NCBI RefSeq assembly: GCF_900112355.1
Contig: NZ_FOLM01000007.1
Span: 62,001-126,000 of the forward strand
Reading direction: 5' to 3'
DNA length: 64,000 nucleotides
DNA from: Streptomyces aidingensis
GTDB taxonomy: Bacteria; Actinomycetota; Actinomycetes; Streptomycetales; Streptomycetaceae
Within the stretch, counting starts at the first letter, position 1. Every line of letters starts with the position of its first letter. The notes beneath the pieces are model-generated. The model searched no databases, was not told where the DNA came from, and saw nothing but the letters and a program-made list of their open reading frames with translations. A program made the position numbers and the translations under genes. Shown here one piece after another: positions 1 to 8,183 of the stretch.

Positions 1-254
1 GCCAGCTCGCACATGCCCACCACGTTCTGGAGGCAGGAGTGCCGGTCGGGCAGGACCGCTCCGGGCGGCTCGGGCCCCCACCGGTACTCCTCCGGGGTCT
101 CGCCGTGCCGGATCGCGGCGTACACCTCCGAGTCCAGGTGCGGGGCCATGGTGCGGGGGTCGGTGTCGATGGACAGCGCGCGGGCCCGCAGGTCCCCGGC
201 CGCCTCCCGGGCGCGGTCGCGCACCGCCCGCACCCTGCTGTCGAATCCGGTCAT
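1..254 (-). CDS. Acyl-CoA dehydrogenase-like protein, N-terminal part (cut by window edge)
   Basis: Only the first 84 or so codons are inside the window. The protein begins MTGFDSRVRAVRDRAREAAG and is clearly a paralogue of the ACAD at 4021-5175: both share the RAR/ALSID block, the HLDS block and the PEEYR block in the same order and spacing. Its ATG at 254 overlaps the stop of the upstream KASIII gene (ATGA), so it is the last visible gene of the minus-strand operon, which continues beyond the left edge. By family it should be a flavoprotein that oxidises or otherwise handles an acyl thioester, probably carrier-bound here. This makes it the third copy of this ACAD subfamily in one cluster. 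The catalytic region is not visible. Confidence 0.82.
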   Translation of the reverse strand, partial: MTGFDSRVRAVRDRAREAAGDLRARALSIDTDPRTMAPHLDSEVYAAIRHGETPEEYRWGPEPPGAVLPDRHSCLQNVVGMCEL

Positions 255-1249
255 GGTTGTGCTCCTTCGTCGCGTTCGGCCAGGACCTCGACGACCAGGG
301 ACTGGACGTAGGCCCCCTGGCCGATCGCCACCAGCACGCAGCGGTCCCCCGGGCGCAGCCGCCCGGCGTTGTCCGCGTGCTCCAGCGCCATCAGCGCGTC
401 CCCCCCGAAGTTGTGGCCGCGCTCGGGGAGCAGATCGAGACAGATCCGGTCGGCCGGGATACCGGTGGTCCGGCTGAAGGAACGCCAGAACATCCGGTTG
501 GAGAAGTGCGGCATCACCCAGTCGAGCCGCTCCGCGCTCCCGCCGGACGCCTCGGCCGCGCGGCGGACGGTGCCGGCCACCAGGTCCGAGCAGGCCCGGC
601 CGAAGGCGGCCAGCTCCTCGGCCGTCATCCGCAGGTTGCGGTGGAAACGGGCGTCCCGGGCACCGGCGGCGGCCAGACAGCGGTAGCGCTGCGGCACCGT
701 GGCCCCGCGCGTGCCGCCGGTGCCGCCGGTGCGGTTCACCAGGACGCCGACCGCACCGTCACCGCTGACCGTGGTGCCCTTGATGTAGCGGGCGACATCG
801 CTGATGCTGCCCTGGTCGCCGCCGAGCAGCAGCACCTGCTCGCCGGGCCCGGCGCCCGGCCGGTGCAGATAGCGGCGCGCGTACTCCACACCGCGCAGCA
901 CCGAGACGCAGTTCACGTGGGAGAGGCCGAAGAAGCGGCTGCCGTGCAGGCCGAGCCGGTCCCGAAGCCGGTCCGGGAAGTCACCGCCGAGATCGTGCTG
1001 GGCCATGTGCAGGGTGTGGCCGTAGAGGACCAGGGAGGCGGTGGTGCCGGCCAGGGCGCCGCGGCCGGCCGCGGCCAGCAGGTCCTCCATGCGTTCGCCC
1101 CGGGCCAGGACCGGGCTGTCGCGCAGCCCGTAGACCCGGGAGAACATCTTGCGCTCCATGGCCCCGCAGCCGATGCGGGCCAGTACGTCGTCCACGGGTT
1201 CGGTCCCGCCGGGCAGCCGGACGGCCACCCGGGACAGTCCCACGCTCAT
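251..1249 (-). CDS. Beta-ketoacyl-ACP synthase III-like enzyme (KASIII copy A)
   Basis: The protein has 332 aa, the normal length for a FabH/KASIII enzyme. The Cys-His-Asn triad is visible as C114 (in HVNCVSVLRG), H248 (in MPHFSN) and N280 (in GHNFGGD), so it is probably a competent condensing or acyl-transferring enzyme. It starts with ATG at 1249 and ends in a 4-nt ATGA overlap with the next gene. It resembles copy B (5806-6756) throughout, including the unusual RFFGLSH-NCVSVLRG block, so the two arose by duplication. The operon context (ACP, adenylating enzyme, PLP decarboxylase) suggests it extends or transfers an amino-acyl or decarboxylated acyl group held on the ACP. The substrate cannot be read from the sequence. 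Confidence 0.88.
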   Translation of the reverse strand: MSVGLSRVAVRLPGGTEPVDDVLARIGCGAMERKMFSRVYGLRDSPVLARGERMEDLLAAAGRGALAGTTASLVLYGHTLHMAQHDLGGDFPDRLRDRLGLHGSRFFGLSHVNCVSVLRGVEYARRYLHRPGAGPGEQVLLLGGDQGSISDVARYIKGTTVSGDGAVGVLVNRTGGTGGTRGATVPQRYRCLAAAGARDARFHRNLRMTAEELAAFGRACSDLVAGTVRRAAEASGGSAERLDWVMPHFSNRMFWRSFSRTTGIPADRICLDLLPERGHNFGGDALMALEHADNAGRLRPGDRCVLVAIGQGAYVQSLVVEVLAERDEGAQP

Positions 1250-1272
1250 GGTCCCCGTTCCCTTCCGGACGG

Positions 1273-1533
1273 TCAGACCGCGGTCCTGGCGAACCCGGCC
1301 TCAATGTAGTCGGCCAGGCTGCCGACCGTCCGGAAGACGTCCGGCCCCAGCTCGTCGGGGTCGACCTCCAGGCCGATGGCGTCCTCCAGACTCATCAGCA
1401 GCTCGATCACGCTGGTGGAGTCCAGCGCCAGGTCCTCGAACAGCCGCATCTCGGGGCTGACCTCGGGGAGGTCCTTGTTCAGCACGGCGGACAGGGCGGC
1501 CCGCAGGTGCTCGGTGATCTCGGTGCGGTCCAT
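1273..1533 (-). CDS. Acyl carrier protein
   Basis: This 86-aa stand-alone carrier protein has the phosphopantetheine attachment Ser39 in LALDSTSVIELL. It is acidic with the usual helix II recognition segment after the serine. It lies between the adenylation gene and KASIII copy A. Known role of the family: a 4'-phosphopantetheine arm tethers acyl or aminoacyl groups as thioesters. Activation is probably by the phosphopantetheinyl transferase at 19417-20175 in the same cluster. Inference: it carries the substrate for the adenylating enzyme or ATP-grasp ligase, the decarboxylase, the ACADs and the KASIII enzymes, as BtrI does in butirosin biosynthesis. A GAGAGGA ribosome binding site precedes the ATG. 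Confidence 0.93.
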   Translation of the reverse strand: MDRTEITEHLRAALSAVLNKDLPEVSPEMRLFEDLALDSTSVIELLMSLEDAIGLEVDPDELGPDVFRTVGSLADYIEAGFARTAV

Positions 1534-1592
1534 GGTGGTGGTGTCCTCTCTGCGATGGCGTGCCGCGGGCCCGGGACGGGCACGGGCGGACG

Positions 1593-1632
1593 GTGCCGCG
1601 GGGATAGTGCCGCGGGGATGGTGCCGCGGCTG
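1593..1632. repeat. 14-bp tandem repeat in the only sizeable gap of the minus-strand operon
   Basis: Units of GTGCCGCGGGGATA/G occur at 1593-1606 and 1607-1620, with a third partial unit at 1621-1632. Each unit contains the palindrome CCGCGG. They lie in the 114-nt gap between the adenylation gene stop and the ACP start. Other junctions in this operon overlap or are very short, so the gap may hold a processing or expression-adjusting element. No function can be assigned. Confidence 0.55.
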
Positions 1633-1647
1633 TTCCGGGCAGGGGCC

Positions 1648-3183
1648 TCAGACGGCGGCGGTGCGCAGCGCGGCGGCACGGGCGGCGAGCGCCGGCCGGT
1701 CGGTCTTGCGGTTGGCGTTGAGCGGGAACTCGTCCAGGTGCTGGTAGCGCAGCGGGACGAGCTGCCGGGGGAAGAAGGTGCCCAGCTCCTCCATCAGGTC
1801 GGCGGCCGGGCGCTGCTCGCCCAGGTAGAAGGCGAACAGTTCGCCGTCCAGGGCGACCGCCACGGCATCGCGGACGCCGCGGCAGCGGCGCAGGCCCCAC
1901 TCCACCTCGGCCAGTTCGATGCGGACTCCGTTGATCTTCACCTGGTGGTCACGGCGTCCCAGGTAGGCGAGTTCGCCGCCGGGCAGGCGGCGCACCAGGT
2001 CGCCGGTGCGGTACCAGCGGCGGCCCTCGTGGGTGAGGAACCGGCCGGCGTCGTCCGCGGGATCGAGGTAGCCGGGGACCATCTGCGGTCCGGTGACGCA
2101 CAGTTCGCCGGTGTCCTGGGCGGGGCGGCCGTCGGCACCGGCCAGCAGGTACCGCAGGGCGGGGTGCACGGTGCCGATGGGCACGATGCCGTTGACGCAG
2201 CGTCCGGGCGAGGTCCGCGGGTCCCAGCGGTGCACGCTGCACGAGATGGTCAGCTCGGTGGGCCCGTAGAGGTTCTCCACGGCCGAGTGCGGTGTCGCGG
2301 CCTGCCAGTCGGCGGCGTCGTGGCCGAGCAGCGGCTCGCCGCAGAACAGGCTGTACCGCAGGGACGGCATGGCGTCCGGGGCGAGCGCCCGCAGCCTGCG
2401 CACCAGGGAGATGACGCTGGGCGAGGAGAACCACACGGTGATGCCGTGCCGGGCGATGAAGTCCGGGACCGTGGTGAAGGCGCCCGGCGGCATGGAGACC
2501 AGGGTGCCGCCGCTGCCCCAGGCCGCGAACATGTCGAACATCGCCAGGTCGAAGGTGAGGTCAAAGGTCTGGGAGAACACGTCCTGCGGGGTGAAGCGGT
2601 AACGGTGGTGGACGAACCGCAGGTAGGCGTCCACGTTGCGGTGCAGCACGGGCACGCCCTTGGGGCGGCCGGTGGAGCCGGAGGTGAAGAGGATGTAGGC
2701 GGTGTCGTCCGGCGCGGGGGACACGGGCCGCTCCAGCGGCGGTCCGTCGGGGTGCCGGATCACCGGGGTGCTGCCGAGTTCGGCGGCGAGTCCCGGCAGG
2801 ACGGGGCGGGCGGAGTCGTCGGTGAGCAGCACGTCCGGCCGGGCCGCACAGATCATGCGGCGGGTCCGCTCGGCGGGGAACTCCGGGTGCAGCGGGACGA
2901 CGGCGGCACCGGCGTATCCGGCGGCCAGTATCCCGGCGTACGCCTCCACGCTGCGGGCGGCCAGCAGACCGACCCGGCGGGGGCGGCCCCCGGCCGCGGC
3001 GGTGAGGGTGCCGGCCAGGGCCAGGGCGCGGGCGTGGAGTTCGCGGTAGGTGAGGGAGCGGCGGCCGATGCGCAGGGCCTCGCCGTCCGGGCCGGTCCGC
3101 AGACCGCGCCGGAACCAGTCGGGCAGGGCGCCCGCCGGAGCCGAGGTGCCGACCGGCTCCAGGAGTTGGTGGAACGGATTCAT
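1648..3183 (-). CDS. Stand-alone adenylation enzyme (amino acid/acyl-ACP ligase type)
   Basis: This 511-aa AMP-forming enzyme shows core motifs in order: YILFTSGSTGRPKG (phosphate loop), NLYGPTE, YRTGDLV, GRRDHQVKINGVRIELAEVE and a C-terminal NANRKTDR with the catalytic lysine. The glycine usually before that lysine is an arginine here. The organisation resembles free-standing aminoacyl-ACP ligases such as DltA- or VinM-type enzymes more than long-chain acyl-CoA ligases. The start at 3183 makes an ATGA overlap with the upstream gene; a longer reading frame to 3372 is rejected for that reason. It presumably loads the ACP encoded just downstream. The substrate is unknown, and I did not derive a specificity code. 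Confidence 0.88.
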   Translation of the reverse strand: MNPFHQLLEPVGTSAPAGALPDWFRRGLRTGPDGEALRIGRRSLTYRELHARALALAGTLTAAAGGRPRRVGLLAARSVEAYAGILAAGYAGAAVVPLHPEFPAERTRRMICAARPDVLLTDDSARPVLPGLAAELGSTPVIRHPDGPPLERPVSPAPDDTAYILFTSGSTGRPKGVPVLHRNVDAYLRFVHHRYRFTPQDVFSQTFDLTFDLAMFDMFAAWGSGGTLVSMPPGAFTTVPDFIARHGITVWFSSPSVISLVRRLRALAPDAMPSLRYSLFCGEPLLGHDAADWQAATPHSAVENLYGPTELTISCSVHRWDPRTSPGRCVNGIVPIGTVHPALRYLLAGADGRPAQDTGELCVTGPQMVPGYLDPADDAGRFLTHEGRRWYRTGDLVRRLPGGELAYLGRRDHQVKINGVRIELAEVEWGLRRCRGVRDAVAVALDGELFAFYLGEQRPAADLMEELGTFFPRQLVPLRYQHLDEFPLNANRKTDRPALAARAAALRTAAV

Positions 3184-4031
3184 GGCTGTCCTTCGCTGGG
3201 GCTGGGCCGGGCGGCCGGGGTGGCGTCGGTGAGGCGGAGGCGGGCGGGGTCGGTGGCGCGGAGGGTGAGCCAGCCCTCCCGGCGGGGGCCCTTGGTGTGC
3301 AGCAGCAGGGTGTCCCCGGCGGTGACCTGGCCGGCGGCCAGCGCCCGGTGGGCGGCCAGCCAGGCATCGCACGGGCCACGGCCGGTGAACAGATGCCCGG
3401 CGCTGTCGGCCGCCCCCGCCGGGGCGCCCTCCCCGCAGTCCAGCACCTGCAACGGACCGCTACCGCGCCGCAGACGCAGGGCCACCGCCGCCGGGACCGG
3501 CCGGCCGTCGCCGTCGCCGGGGGATGTGCCGGGGAATGTGCCGGGCGATGTGCCGGTGAAGGCGGGCTCGTCGCAGATCAGCACCGCGGCCGAGCCGCTC
3601 TCCAGGGTCCAGGCGACCAGGTCCAGGACGAGGGTGCCGCCGAGTTCCTCCAGGTGGGTGATGCCGAGGTCGTCGCCCGCCCAGTCCAGGCGGTGGACCA
3701 GCCCGGACAGCGGTGAGGCGACGGCGTCCCGCTGCGGGCCGGAGCGCACGTAGTACAGCGGTTCGTCCCTGGCGTCCCCGCCGAGCGCGGTCAGCGCCAG
3801 GGCGCTGACGTCGGGGCCCCGGTCGGGCACCAGGAGGCGCAGCGCGGCCACGGGAATGCCGGTGGCCCGGGAGGCGGCCCCGGCCAGCGGGACCAGGTAG
3901 GCGGTGTCGGTGAGCGCGGGGGCCGGTTCGTACCGGGCGTGCCGGTGGCGGGCGACGGCGACGGTGCCGATGGAGAGGTCGCCGATCGCCGCAGGGGCAC
4001 CGGCGGGGGCGGTTGCGGGATCAGCGGCCAT
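3180..4031 (-). CDS. Protein of unknown function, faint thiolase-fold resemblance
   Basis: The protein has 283 aa. The start at 4031 is chosen because it overlaps the ACAD stop by 11 nt; the open frame continues upstream without coding character. I do not recognise the family. The stretch GITHLEELGGTLVLDLVAW, followed by ESGSAAVLIC, has the rhythm of the nucleophile-elbow region of ketosynthase/thiolase folds, but there is no cysteine at the active-site position. A Gly-Thr-Ser-Pro-rich insertion from short DNA repeats lies around 3515-3560. It is embedded with overlaps at both ends in the biosynthetic operon, so it probably serves the pathway, perhaps as a non-catalytic partner of the KASIII enzymes. 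That role is inference only. Confidence 0.6.
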   Translation of the reverse strand: MAADPATAPAGAPAAIGDLSIGTVAVARHRHARYEPAPALTDTAYLVPLAGAASRATGIPVAALRLLVPDRGPDVSALALTALGGDARDEPLYYVRSGPQRDAVASPLSGLVHRLDWAGDDLGITHLEELGGTLVLDLVAWTLESGSAAVLICDEPAFTGTSPGTFPGTSPGDGDGRPVPAAVALRLRRGSGPLQVLDCGEGAPAGAADSAGHLFTGRGPCDAWLAAHRALAAGQVTAGDTLLLHTKGPRREGWLTLRATDPARLRLTDATPAARPSPSEGQP

Positions 4032-5175
4032 CGGCGTCTCCCGACTGGTAGCCGCGGGCCACGTGCAGGCGCTGGATGTTGCCGGTGCCGTCCATGAATT
4101 CGAAGGCGCACACGTCGCGGGTCCACTTCTCCAGCAGCGGGTGGTCCAGCAGTCCGGCCGGGCCCAGCGCCGCGGCCGCCCAGTGCGCGGTCTCCACGGC
4201 CATGCGGGTCGCGCCGAGCTTGGCGGCACTGGAGAGGTAGCCGCGGTCCGGGTTGCGGTCGATGCGGGCGGCGGCCTCGTAGACCAGGGAACGGGCGGCC
4301 TCGGCGCGGGCCACGGCCCGCCGGGTGCCGGGGGTGCCGGGGCGGTGCCGGGCGATGTACTCGGCCATGGCCTGGGCGGTGCCCACCGCGGCGGCGGCCA
4401 CCTGCATCCGCATGTTGTTGAAGGTCTGCACCGCGCCCCAGATGCCGCGGCGGGTGGCCGGCAGGTGCTCGCCCAGCAGCATGCCGCCGGGGACGGGCAC
4501 CCCGTCCAGCCGGATCTCGCTCAGTGCGGCCCCGCGCAGCCCCACCATGTCCAGGGGCTCCGCCCGCCACCCGGAGGCCGGGAGTTCCACCAGGGCGGCC
4601 CGGATGTGGAGGGGGGAGGGGCCGGTGCGGGCGAAGACGACTCCGATGCCGCCGCGGGCGCCGTTGCCGATGTAGCGCTTGGTGCCGTGCAGCAGCCAGC
4701 CGCCCTGCCCGTCCCGTTCCAGCCGGGTTTCCATGGCGGTGGCGTCACTGCCCCGGCCCGGCTCGGTCATGGCGAAGAACGCCCAGGTGCGGCCGGTCCG
4801 CACCCGCTCGTAGAAGCGCTTCTTCTGCTCCTCGTCACCCAGCAGGGCGACGAAGACTCCGGCCAGGGCGGGAGACGGGCAGGCCAGCAGGGCACCCACG
4901 TCGCCCCGGAAGAGTTCCAGGACGCCGACCATGCTCTCCAGGCAGGAGCCGCGGCCCGCCGGGTCGTCGCCGCCGGCGAGGGCGGGGGCGGGGGATGCGG
5001 AACGGTACTCCTCGGGCAGGGCGGACTCGCGGATCATGGCGAAGGCCGGGGAGTCCAGGTGCTGTTCCATGGCGTGCGGCTCGGCGTCGATGGACAGCGC
5101 GCGGGCGCGCAGGTCCTCGGCCGCCTCCCGGGCGTGGTCGCGCACCGCCCGCAGCCGGGCGTCCAGCTCGGTCAT
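4021..5175 (-). CDS. Acyl-CoA dehydrogenase family flavoprotein (copy 1)
   Basis: The protein has 384 aa. The FAD/substrate motif FFAMTEPGRGSDATA lies at about residues 134-148, followed by the beta domain and the C-terminal helical domain. The segment normally reading YEGTxxIQR is FMDGTGNIQR, so the usual catalytic glutamate is an aspartate (D362). Paralogues are the partial gene at 1-254 and the plus-strand gene at 12608-13858, which has the same Asp. Its start overlaps the stop of the ACAD C-domain gene upstream (4 nt), so the two are likely made as partners. In carrier-protein pathways such enzymes oxidise acyl- or aminoacyl-S-ACP. The actual reaction, and whether Asp supports alpha-proton abstraction, are open. 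Confidence 0.88.
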   Translation of the reverse strand: MTELDARLRAVRDHAREAAEDLRARALSIDAEPHAMEQHLDSPAFAMIRESALPEEYRSASPAPALAGGDDPAGRGSCLESMVGVLELFRGDVGALLACPSPALAGVFVALLGDEEQKKRFYERVRTGRTWAFFAMTEPGRGSDATAMETRLERDGQGGWLLHGTKRYIGNGARGGIGVVFARTGPSPLHIRAALVELPASGWRAEPLDMVGLRGAALSEIRLDGVPVPGGMLLGEHLPATRRGIWGAVQTFNNMRMQVAAAAVGTAQAMAEYIARHRPGTPGTRRAVARAEAARSLVYEAAARIDRNPDRGYLSSAAKLGATRMAVETAHWAAAALGPAGLLDHPLLEKWTRDVCAFEFMDGTGNIQRLHVARGYQSGDADGR

Positions 5176-5804
5176 GCGGCCTGCCCTCCCTGCTGCCGGT
5201 CGGTCCAGACGTTGGCGACGAGCGCGGAGACGTACAGGGCCCGGGCGGGGTGGTCGGCGATGTAGCCGGAGGCGCCGAACAGCTTGGCCACCTGCCAGCC
5301 CAGGTCGTCGAGGCGGTTGTGCAGGTCGGCCAGCGCCTCGGGGTCGTCGTCCCCGGTCAGGGCGTGCTCCCGCAGGAGCTCCACCTCGGCGATGATGTCG
5401 GCCACCGCGCCGGTGATGAGCTGTTTGCGGATCAGCGGCTCGTCCCCCGCGGTACGTTCGGACAGGTGCTCGACGGCCTCGTCCAGCAGGCGGCGGACGA
5501 TGCCGAGCCGGACCGCGGCGATCAGCCGGGCGGCCTCGGCCTGTTCGGGGGTGCCGGCGGGGCGGGGGCCGGGGCAGGCGACGAAGACGATCTCCTCGCG
5601 GTCGGCCAGCGGGTGGGTCCGGACCCGGGCGCCGGGCGGCATGTCCCGGGCGGGGAGCGCGGCCCAGGGGCCGGGCGCGGCGGCAGCGGCTCCCCGGCCG
5701 GAGAGCGCCGGCCGCTCGGACAGCGCGGACAGGGCGGCGGCCAGGCCGGCGGCCAGCCCCTCCTGGCGTGCCGTCCGCTCGGCCCGGTGCAGCAGGGTGG
5801 TCAT
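5172..5804 (-). CDS. Stand-alone ACAD C-terminal-domain-like protein (copy 1)
   Basis: This 210-aa protein matches only the C-terminal helical part of acyl-CoA dehydrogenases: an RLGIVRRLLDEAVEHLSER-type helix, then KQLITGAVADIIAEVELL, then LFGASGYIADHPARALYVS, which corresponds to the GGxGY segment. The N-terminal and beta domains are missing. It has a close paralogue at 12003-12611, and each copy sits directly upstream of a full-length ACAD with a 4-nt overlap. Inference: it is a non-catalytic or complementary subunit of a heteromeric ACAD. It begins with ATG at 5804, one base after the KASIII stop. Confidence 0.78.
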   Translation of the reverse strand: MTTLLHRAERTARQEGLAAGLAAALSALSERPALSGRGAAAAAPGPWAALPARDMPPGARVRTHPLADREEIVFVACPGPRPAGTPEQAEAARLIAAVRLGIVRRLLDEAVEHLSERTAGDEPLIRKQLITGAVADIIAEVELLREHALTGDDDPEALADLHNRLDDLGWQVAKLFGASGYIADHPARALYVSALVANVWTDRQQGGQAA

Positions 5805-5805
5805 G

Positions 5806-6756
5806 TCAATCCTCCTCGACCTCGACGATCACGGCCTGGAAGTAGGCGCCCAGGGCCAGTGAGAGCAGCACGCAGCGGTGTCCGGGACGGAGCCGTCCGG
5901 TGCTTTCGGCGTGTTCCAGCGCCATCAGCGCGTCGCCGCCGAAGTTGTGGCCGCGCTCGGGAATCAGATCCGTGCAGATCCGGTCCCGGGGGATGCCCGT
6001 CAGACGGCCGAAGGTGCTCCAGAACATCCGGTTGGACAGGTGCGGCATCACCCAGTCGATGTCCGCGGGGGTCAGTCCGGCGTCCCGTACGGCGCGCAGC
6101 GCGGTGTCCACCGCCTGCTCCCGGCAGATCTGGCTGAACAGGACGGCCCGGTCGGCGGACAGGTCCTTGCGGTGGAAGCGGGCGTCGCGGGAGGCCGCGC
6201 CGCCCAGGTAGCGGTAGCGCGCGCGGCCATGGGGGCGGACCGCCACCGCGATCACGCCGTCGCCGCCGACCGCCATGCCCGGCATCACCCGGGAGGCGTC
6301 GTGCACGCTGGCGTGGTCGCCGCCGAGGATCAGCACCCGGTCGTCGGGGGACACGCCGGGGCGGCGCAGATAGCGCCGGGCGAGCTCCACGCCGCGCAGC
6401 ACCGAGACGCAATTGATGTGGGAGAGGCCGAAGAAGCGGCTGCCGGGCAGGCCGAGCCGGGCGCGCATGCGGTCGGCGAAGCCGCCGCGGAGGGCGAACT
6501 CCTGGGTGAGCAGGGTGTGGCCGTACAGCACCAGGGAGGCGTGCCCGCCGCCCAGCGCCTCGCGGCCGGCCGCGGTGAGCAGGTCCTCCCACTGTTCGCC
6601 GGGCGCCAGCGAAGGGCTGTGGCGCAGCCCGAACAGGGTCTTGAACAGGCGGCTCTCGGCGGGGTCGTGGCCGGTACGGCGCATGATGTCGGCGACCTTC
6701 TCCACCCGGCCGGGCAGCCGTACCGCCACCCGCTCCAGGCCCACCCCGGTGCTCAC
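5806..6756 (-). CDS. Beta-ketoacyl-ACP synthase III-like enzyme (KASIII copy B)
   Basis: This 316-aa paralogue of the 251-1249 protein retains the complete triad C116 (HINCVSVLRG), H239 (MPHLSN) and N271 (GHNFGGD). It starts with GTG at 6756, overlapping the decarboxylase stop (GTGA). KASIII enzymes normally perform a single decarboxylative condensation with malonyl-ACP or transfer an acyl group. Two intact copies suggest two separate acyl-transfer steps or a heterodimer. No malonyl transferase or multidomain PKS is visible in the window, so malonyl units, if used, would have to come from primary metabolism. Confidence 0.88.
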   Translation of the reverse strand: MSTGVGLERVAVRLPGRVEKVADIMRRTGHDPAESRLFKTLFGLRHSPSLAPGEQWEDLLTAAGREALGGGHASLVLYGHTLLTQEFALRGGFADRMRARLGLPGSRFFGLSHINCVSVLRGVELARRYLRRPGVSPDDRVLILGGDHASVHDASRVMPGMAVGGDGVIAVAVRPHGRARYRYLGGAASRDARFHRKDLSADRAVLFSQICREQAVDTALRAVRDAGLTPADIDWVMPHLSNRMFWSTFGRLTGIPRDRICTDLIPERGHNFGGDALMALEHAESTGRLRPGHRCVLLSLALGAYFQAVIVEVEED

Positions 6757-8183
6757 CTCGGCAGCCCTCCCCGGTCGGCGGCGGGCACCACGGCCGCCCC
6801 GGCGGGACCGGCCGCGGTGACCAGCCGCTGGGGGCGGAGCAGGTCCTCCGGCCGGTCGCGTTCCCGCACCAGGTGCGCCCGCCCGCCGGTGACCAGCACC
6901 TCGGCCGGGAAGCCGTGGGAGAGGAACAGACCGGGCGACGCGGAGGGGCCGTAGGCGCCGGAGTTGAGCACGCCGAGCAGGTCACCGGGCACCAGGTCGG
7001 GCAGTTCCGCCTGTTTGAGCAGGGAGTCGTTCGGGGTGCACAGCGGCCCGGTGACGTTCCACGGCCGGGGCTCGCCCGCCTCCCGGTCGCTCAGCAGCAC
7101 CGCGGGGAAGTTCCGCTTGACGAAGGAACCGATGCCGACGGCCGCCATGTGGTGGTGGGTGCCGCCGTCCGCCACCGCGAACCGCTCCCCCAGGGATTCC
7201 TTCACATAGCGCACGCCCAGCACATAGACGCCGGCCCGGGCGGCCAGATAGCGGCCGGACTCCATGATCAGCCGGGTGCGGGGGTGGGCGGCGGTGAAGG
7301 CGTCCAGCAGCGGGTTGATCTCCCGGCCCGCCTCGGCCGGGCCGAGCTCGGCCTCGCCGTCGAAGTAGGGCACGCCCAGGCCGCCGCCGATGTCGACCGC
7401 GTCCAGGCGGATGCCGGTGGCCGCGGAGATCCGCTCGGCCAGGTCCAGGATGTAGCGGGTGTTCTTGCCGAGCACCCCGGCGTCCAGGATGCGGGTGCCG
7501 AGATAGACCTGGATACCGGCCACGTCGGCGTGCCGGTAGCGGGTGGTGAGGTCCCCCGCGGCCAGCACCTGGGCCTCGTCGATGCCGAACTGGCGGGGCT
7601 TGCCGCCCATGGTGAGCCGGGAGCCGCTGATCGCCAGGGCCGGGTTGACCCGCAGCAGCACCCGCTGCCGGATGCGGCGGGCGGCGGCCAGCCGCTCGGT
7701 CCGGTCGAGTTCCGCGAACGACTCGCAGACCACCGCGTAGACGCCGGTGTCCAGGCAGGCGGCGAGTTCCTCCTCGCTCTTGCCGGGGCCCAGGAAGAGG
7801 ATGTTCTCCGGCTCGGTGCCGGCCGCCAGCGCGGTGCGCAGCTCGACGAGGGAGGAGACCTCGGCGCGGGCACCGCCGGCGCGCAGCGCGGCGAAGACAC
7901 TGATGTTGGGGTTGGCCTTGAGCGAGTAGAAGACCTCCAGGGCCGGGTGGAGCGCGCGGCGCAGACCGGTGACGGTGGCGGTGAGCAGATCGCCGTCGTA
8001 GACGTAGAGCGGGGTGCCGAAGCGCTCGGCGAGCTCGCGGTAGCCGATGCCCTGGACACTGGTGCCGCGCATCGCCTCGGTGACCGCGGCGACGTCCAGG
8101 ATGCCGGGCCCTGCGTTCGCGCCGGGCGTGCCAGGGGTCTCGGGGGAGGTCGTGTCGGGGGAGGTCGTGTCGGGGGAACTCAT
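6753..8183 (-). CDS. Type III PLP-dependent decarboxylase (diaminopimelate decarboxylase/BtrK-like)
   Basis: The protein has 476 aa. The PLP lysine is K89 in FYSLKANPN. The glycine-rich phosphate loop GGGLGVPY, an ESGRY motif, and the C-terminal catalytic cysteine C382 in GPLCTPNDSL are all present, so the alanine-racemase-like barrel and the C-terminal beta domain are complete. The first 27 residues are a Ser/Pro/Thr tail encoded by a short DNA repeat. Related enzymes decarboxylate free amino acids or, in butirosin biosynthesis (BtrK), glutamyl-ACP. Operon overlaps with the ATP-grasp gene upstream and KASIII downstream favour an ACP-bound substrate, giving an omega-amino acyl group. The substrate remains inferred. 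Confidence 0.87.
   Translation of the reverse strand: MSSPDTTSPDTTSPETPGTPGANAGPGILDVAAVTEAMRGTSVQGIGYRELAERFGTPLYVYDGDLLTATVTGLRRALHPALEVFYSLKANPNISVFAALRAGGARAEVSSLVELRTALAAGTEPENILFLGPGKSEEELAACLDTGVYAVVCESFAELDRTERLAAARRIRQRVLLRVNPALAISGSRLTMGGKPRQFGIDEAQVLAAGDLTTRYRHADVAGIQVYLGTRILDAGVLGKNTRYILDLAERISAATGIRLDAVDIGGGLGVPYFDGEAELGPAEAGREINPLLDAFTAAHPRTRLIMESGRYLAARAGVYVLGVRYVKESLGERFAVADGGTHHHMAAVGIGSFVKRNFPAVLLSDREAGEPRPWNVTGPLCTPNDSLLKQAELPDLVPGDLLGVLNSGAYGPSASPGLFLSHGFPAEVLVTGGRAHLVRERDRPEDLLRPQRLVTAAGPAGAAVVPAADRGGLPR

Noticed and set aside
1507..3753. 748-codon plus-strand frame
   Set aside because: It is antisense to the adenylation gene and the unknown protein, and has low-complexity translation and no ribosome site.
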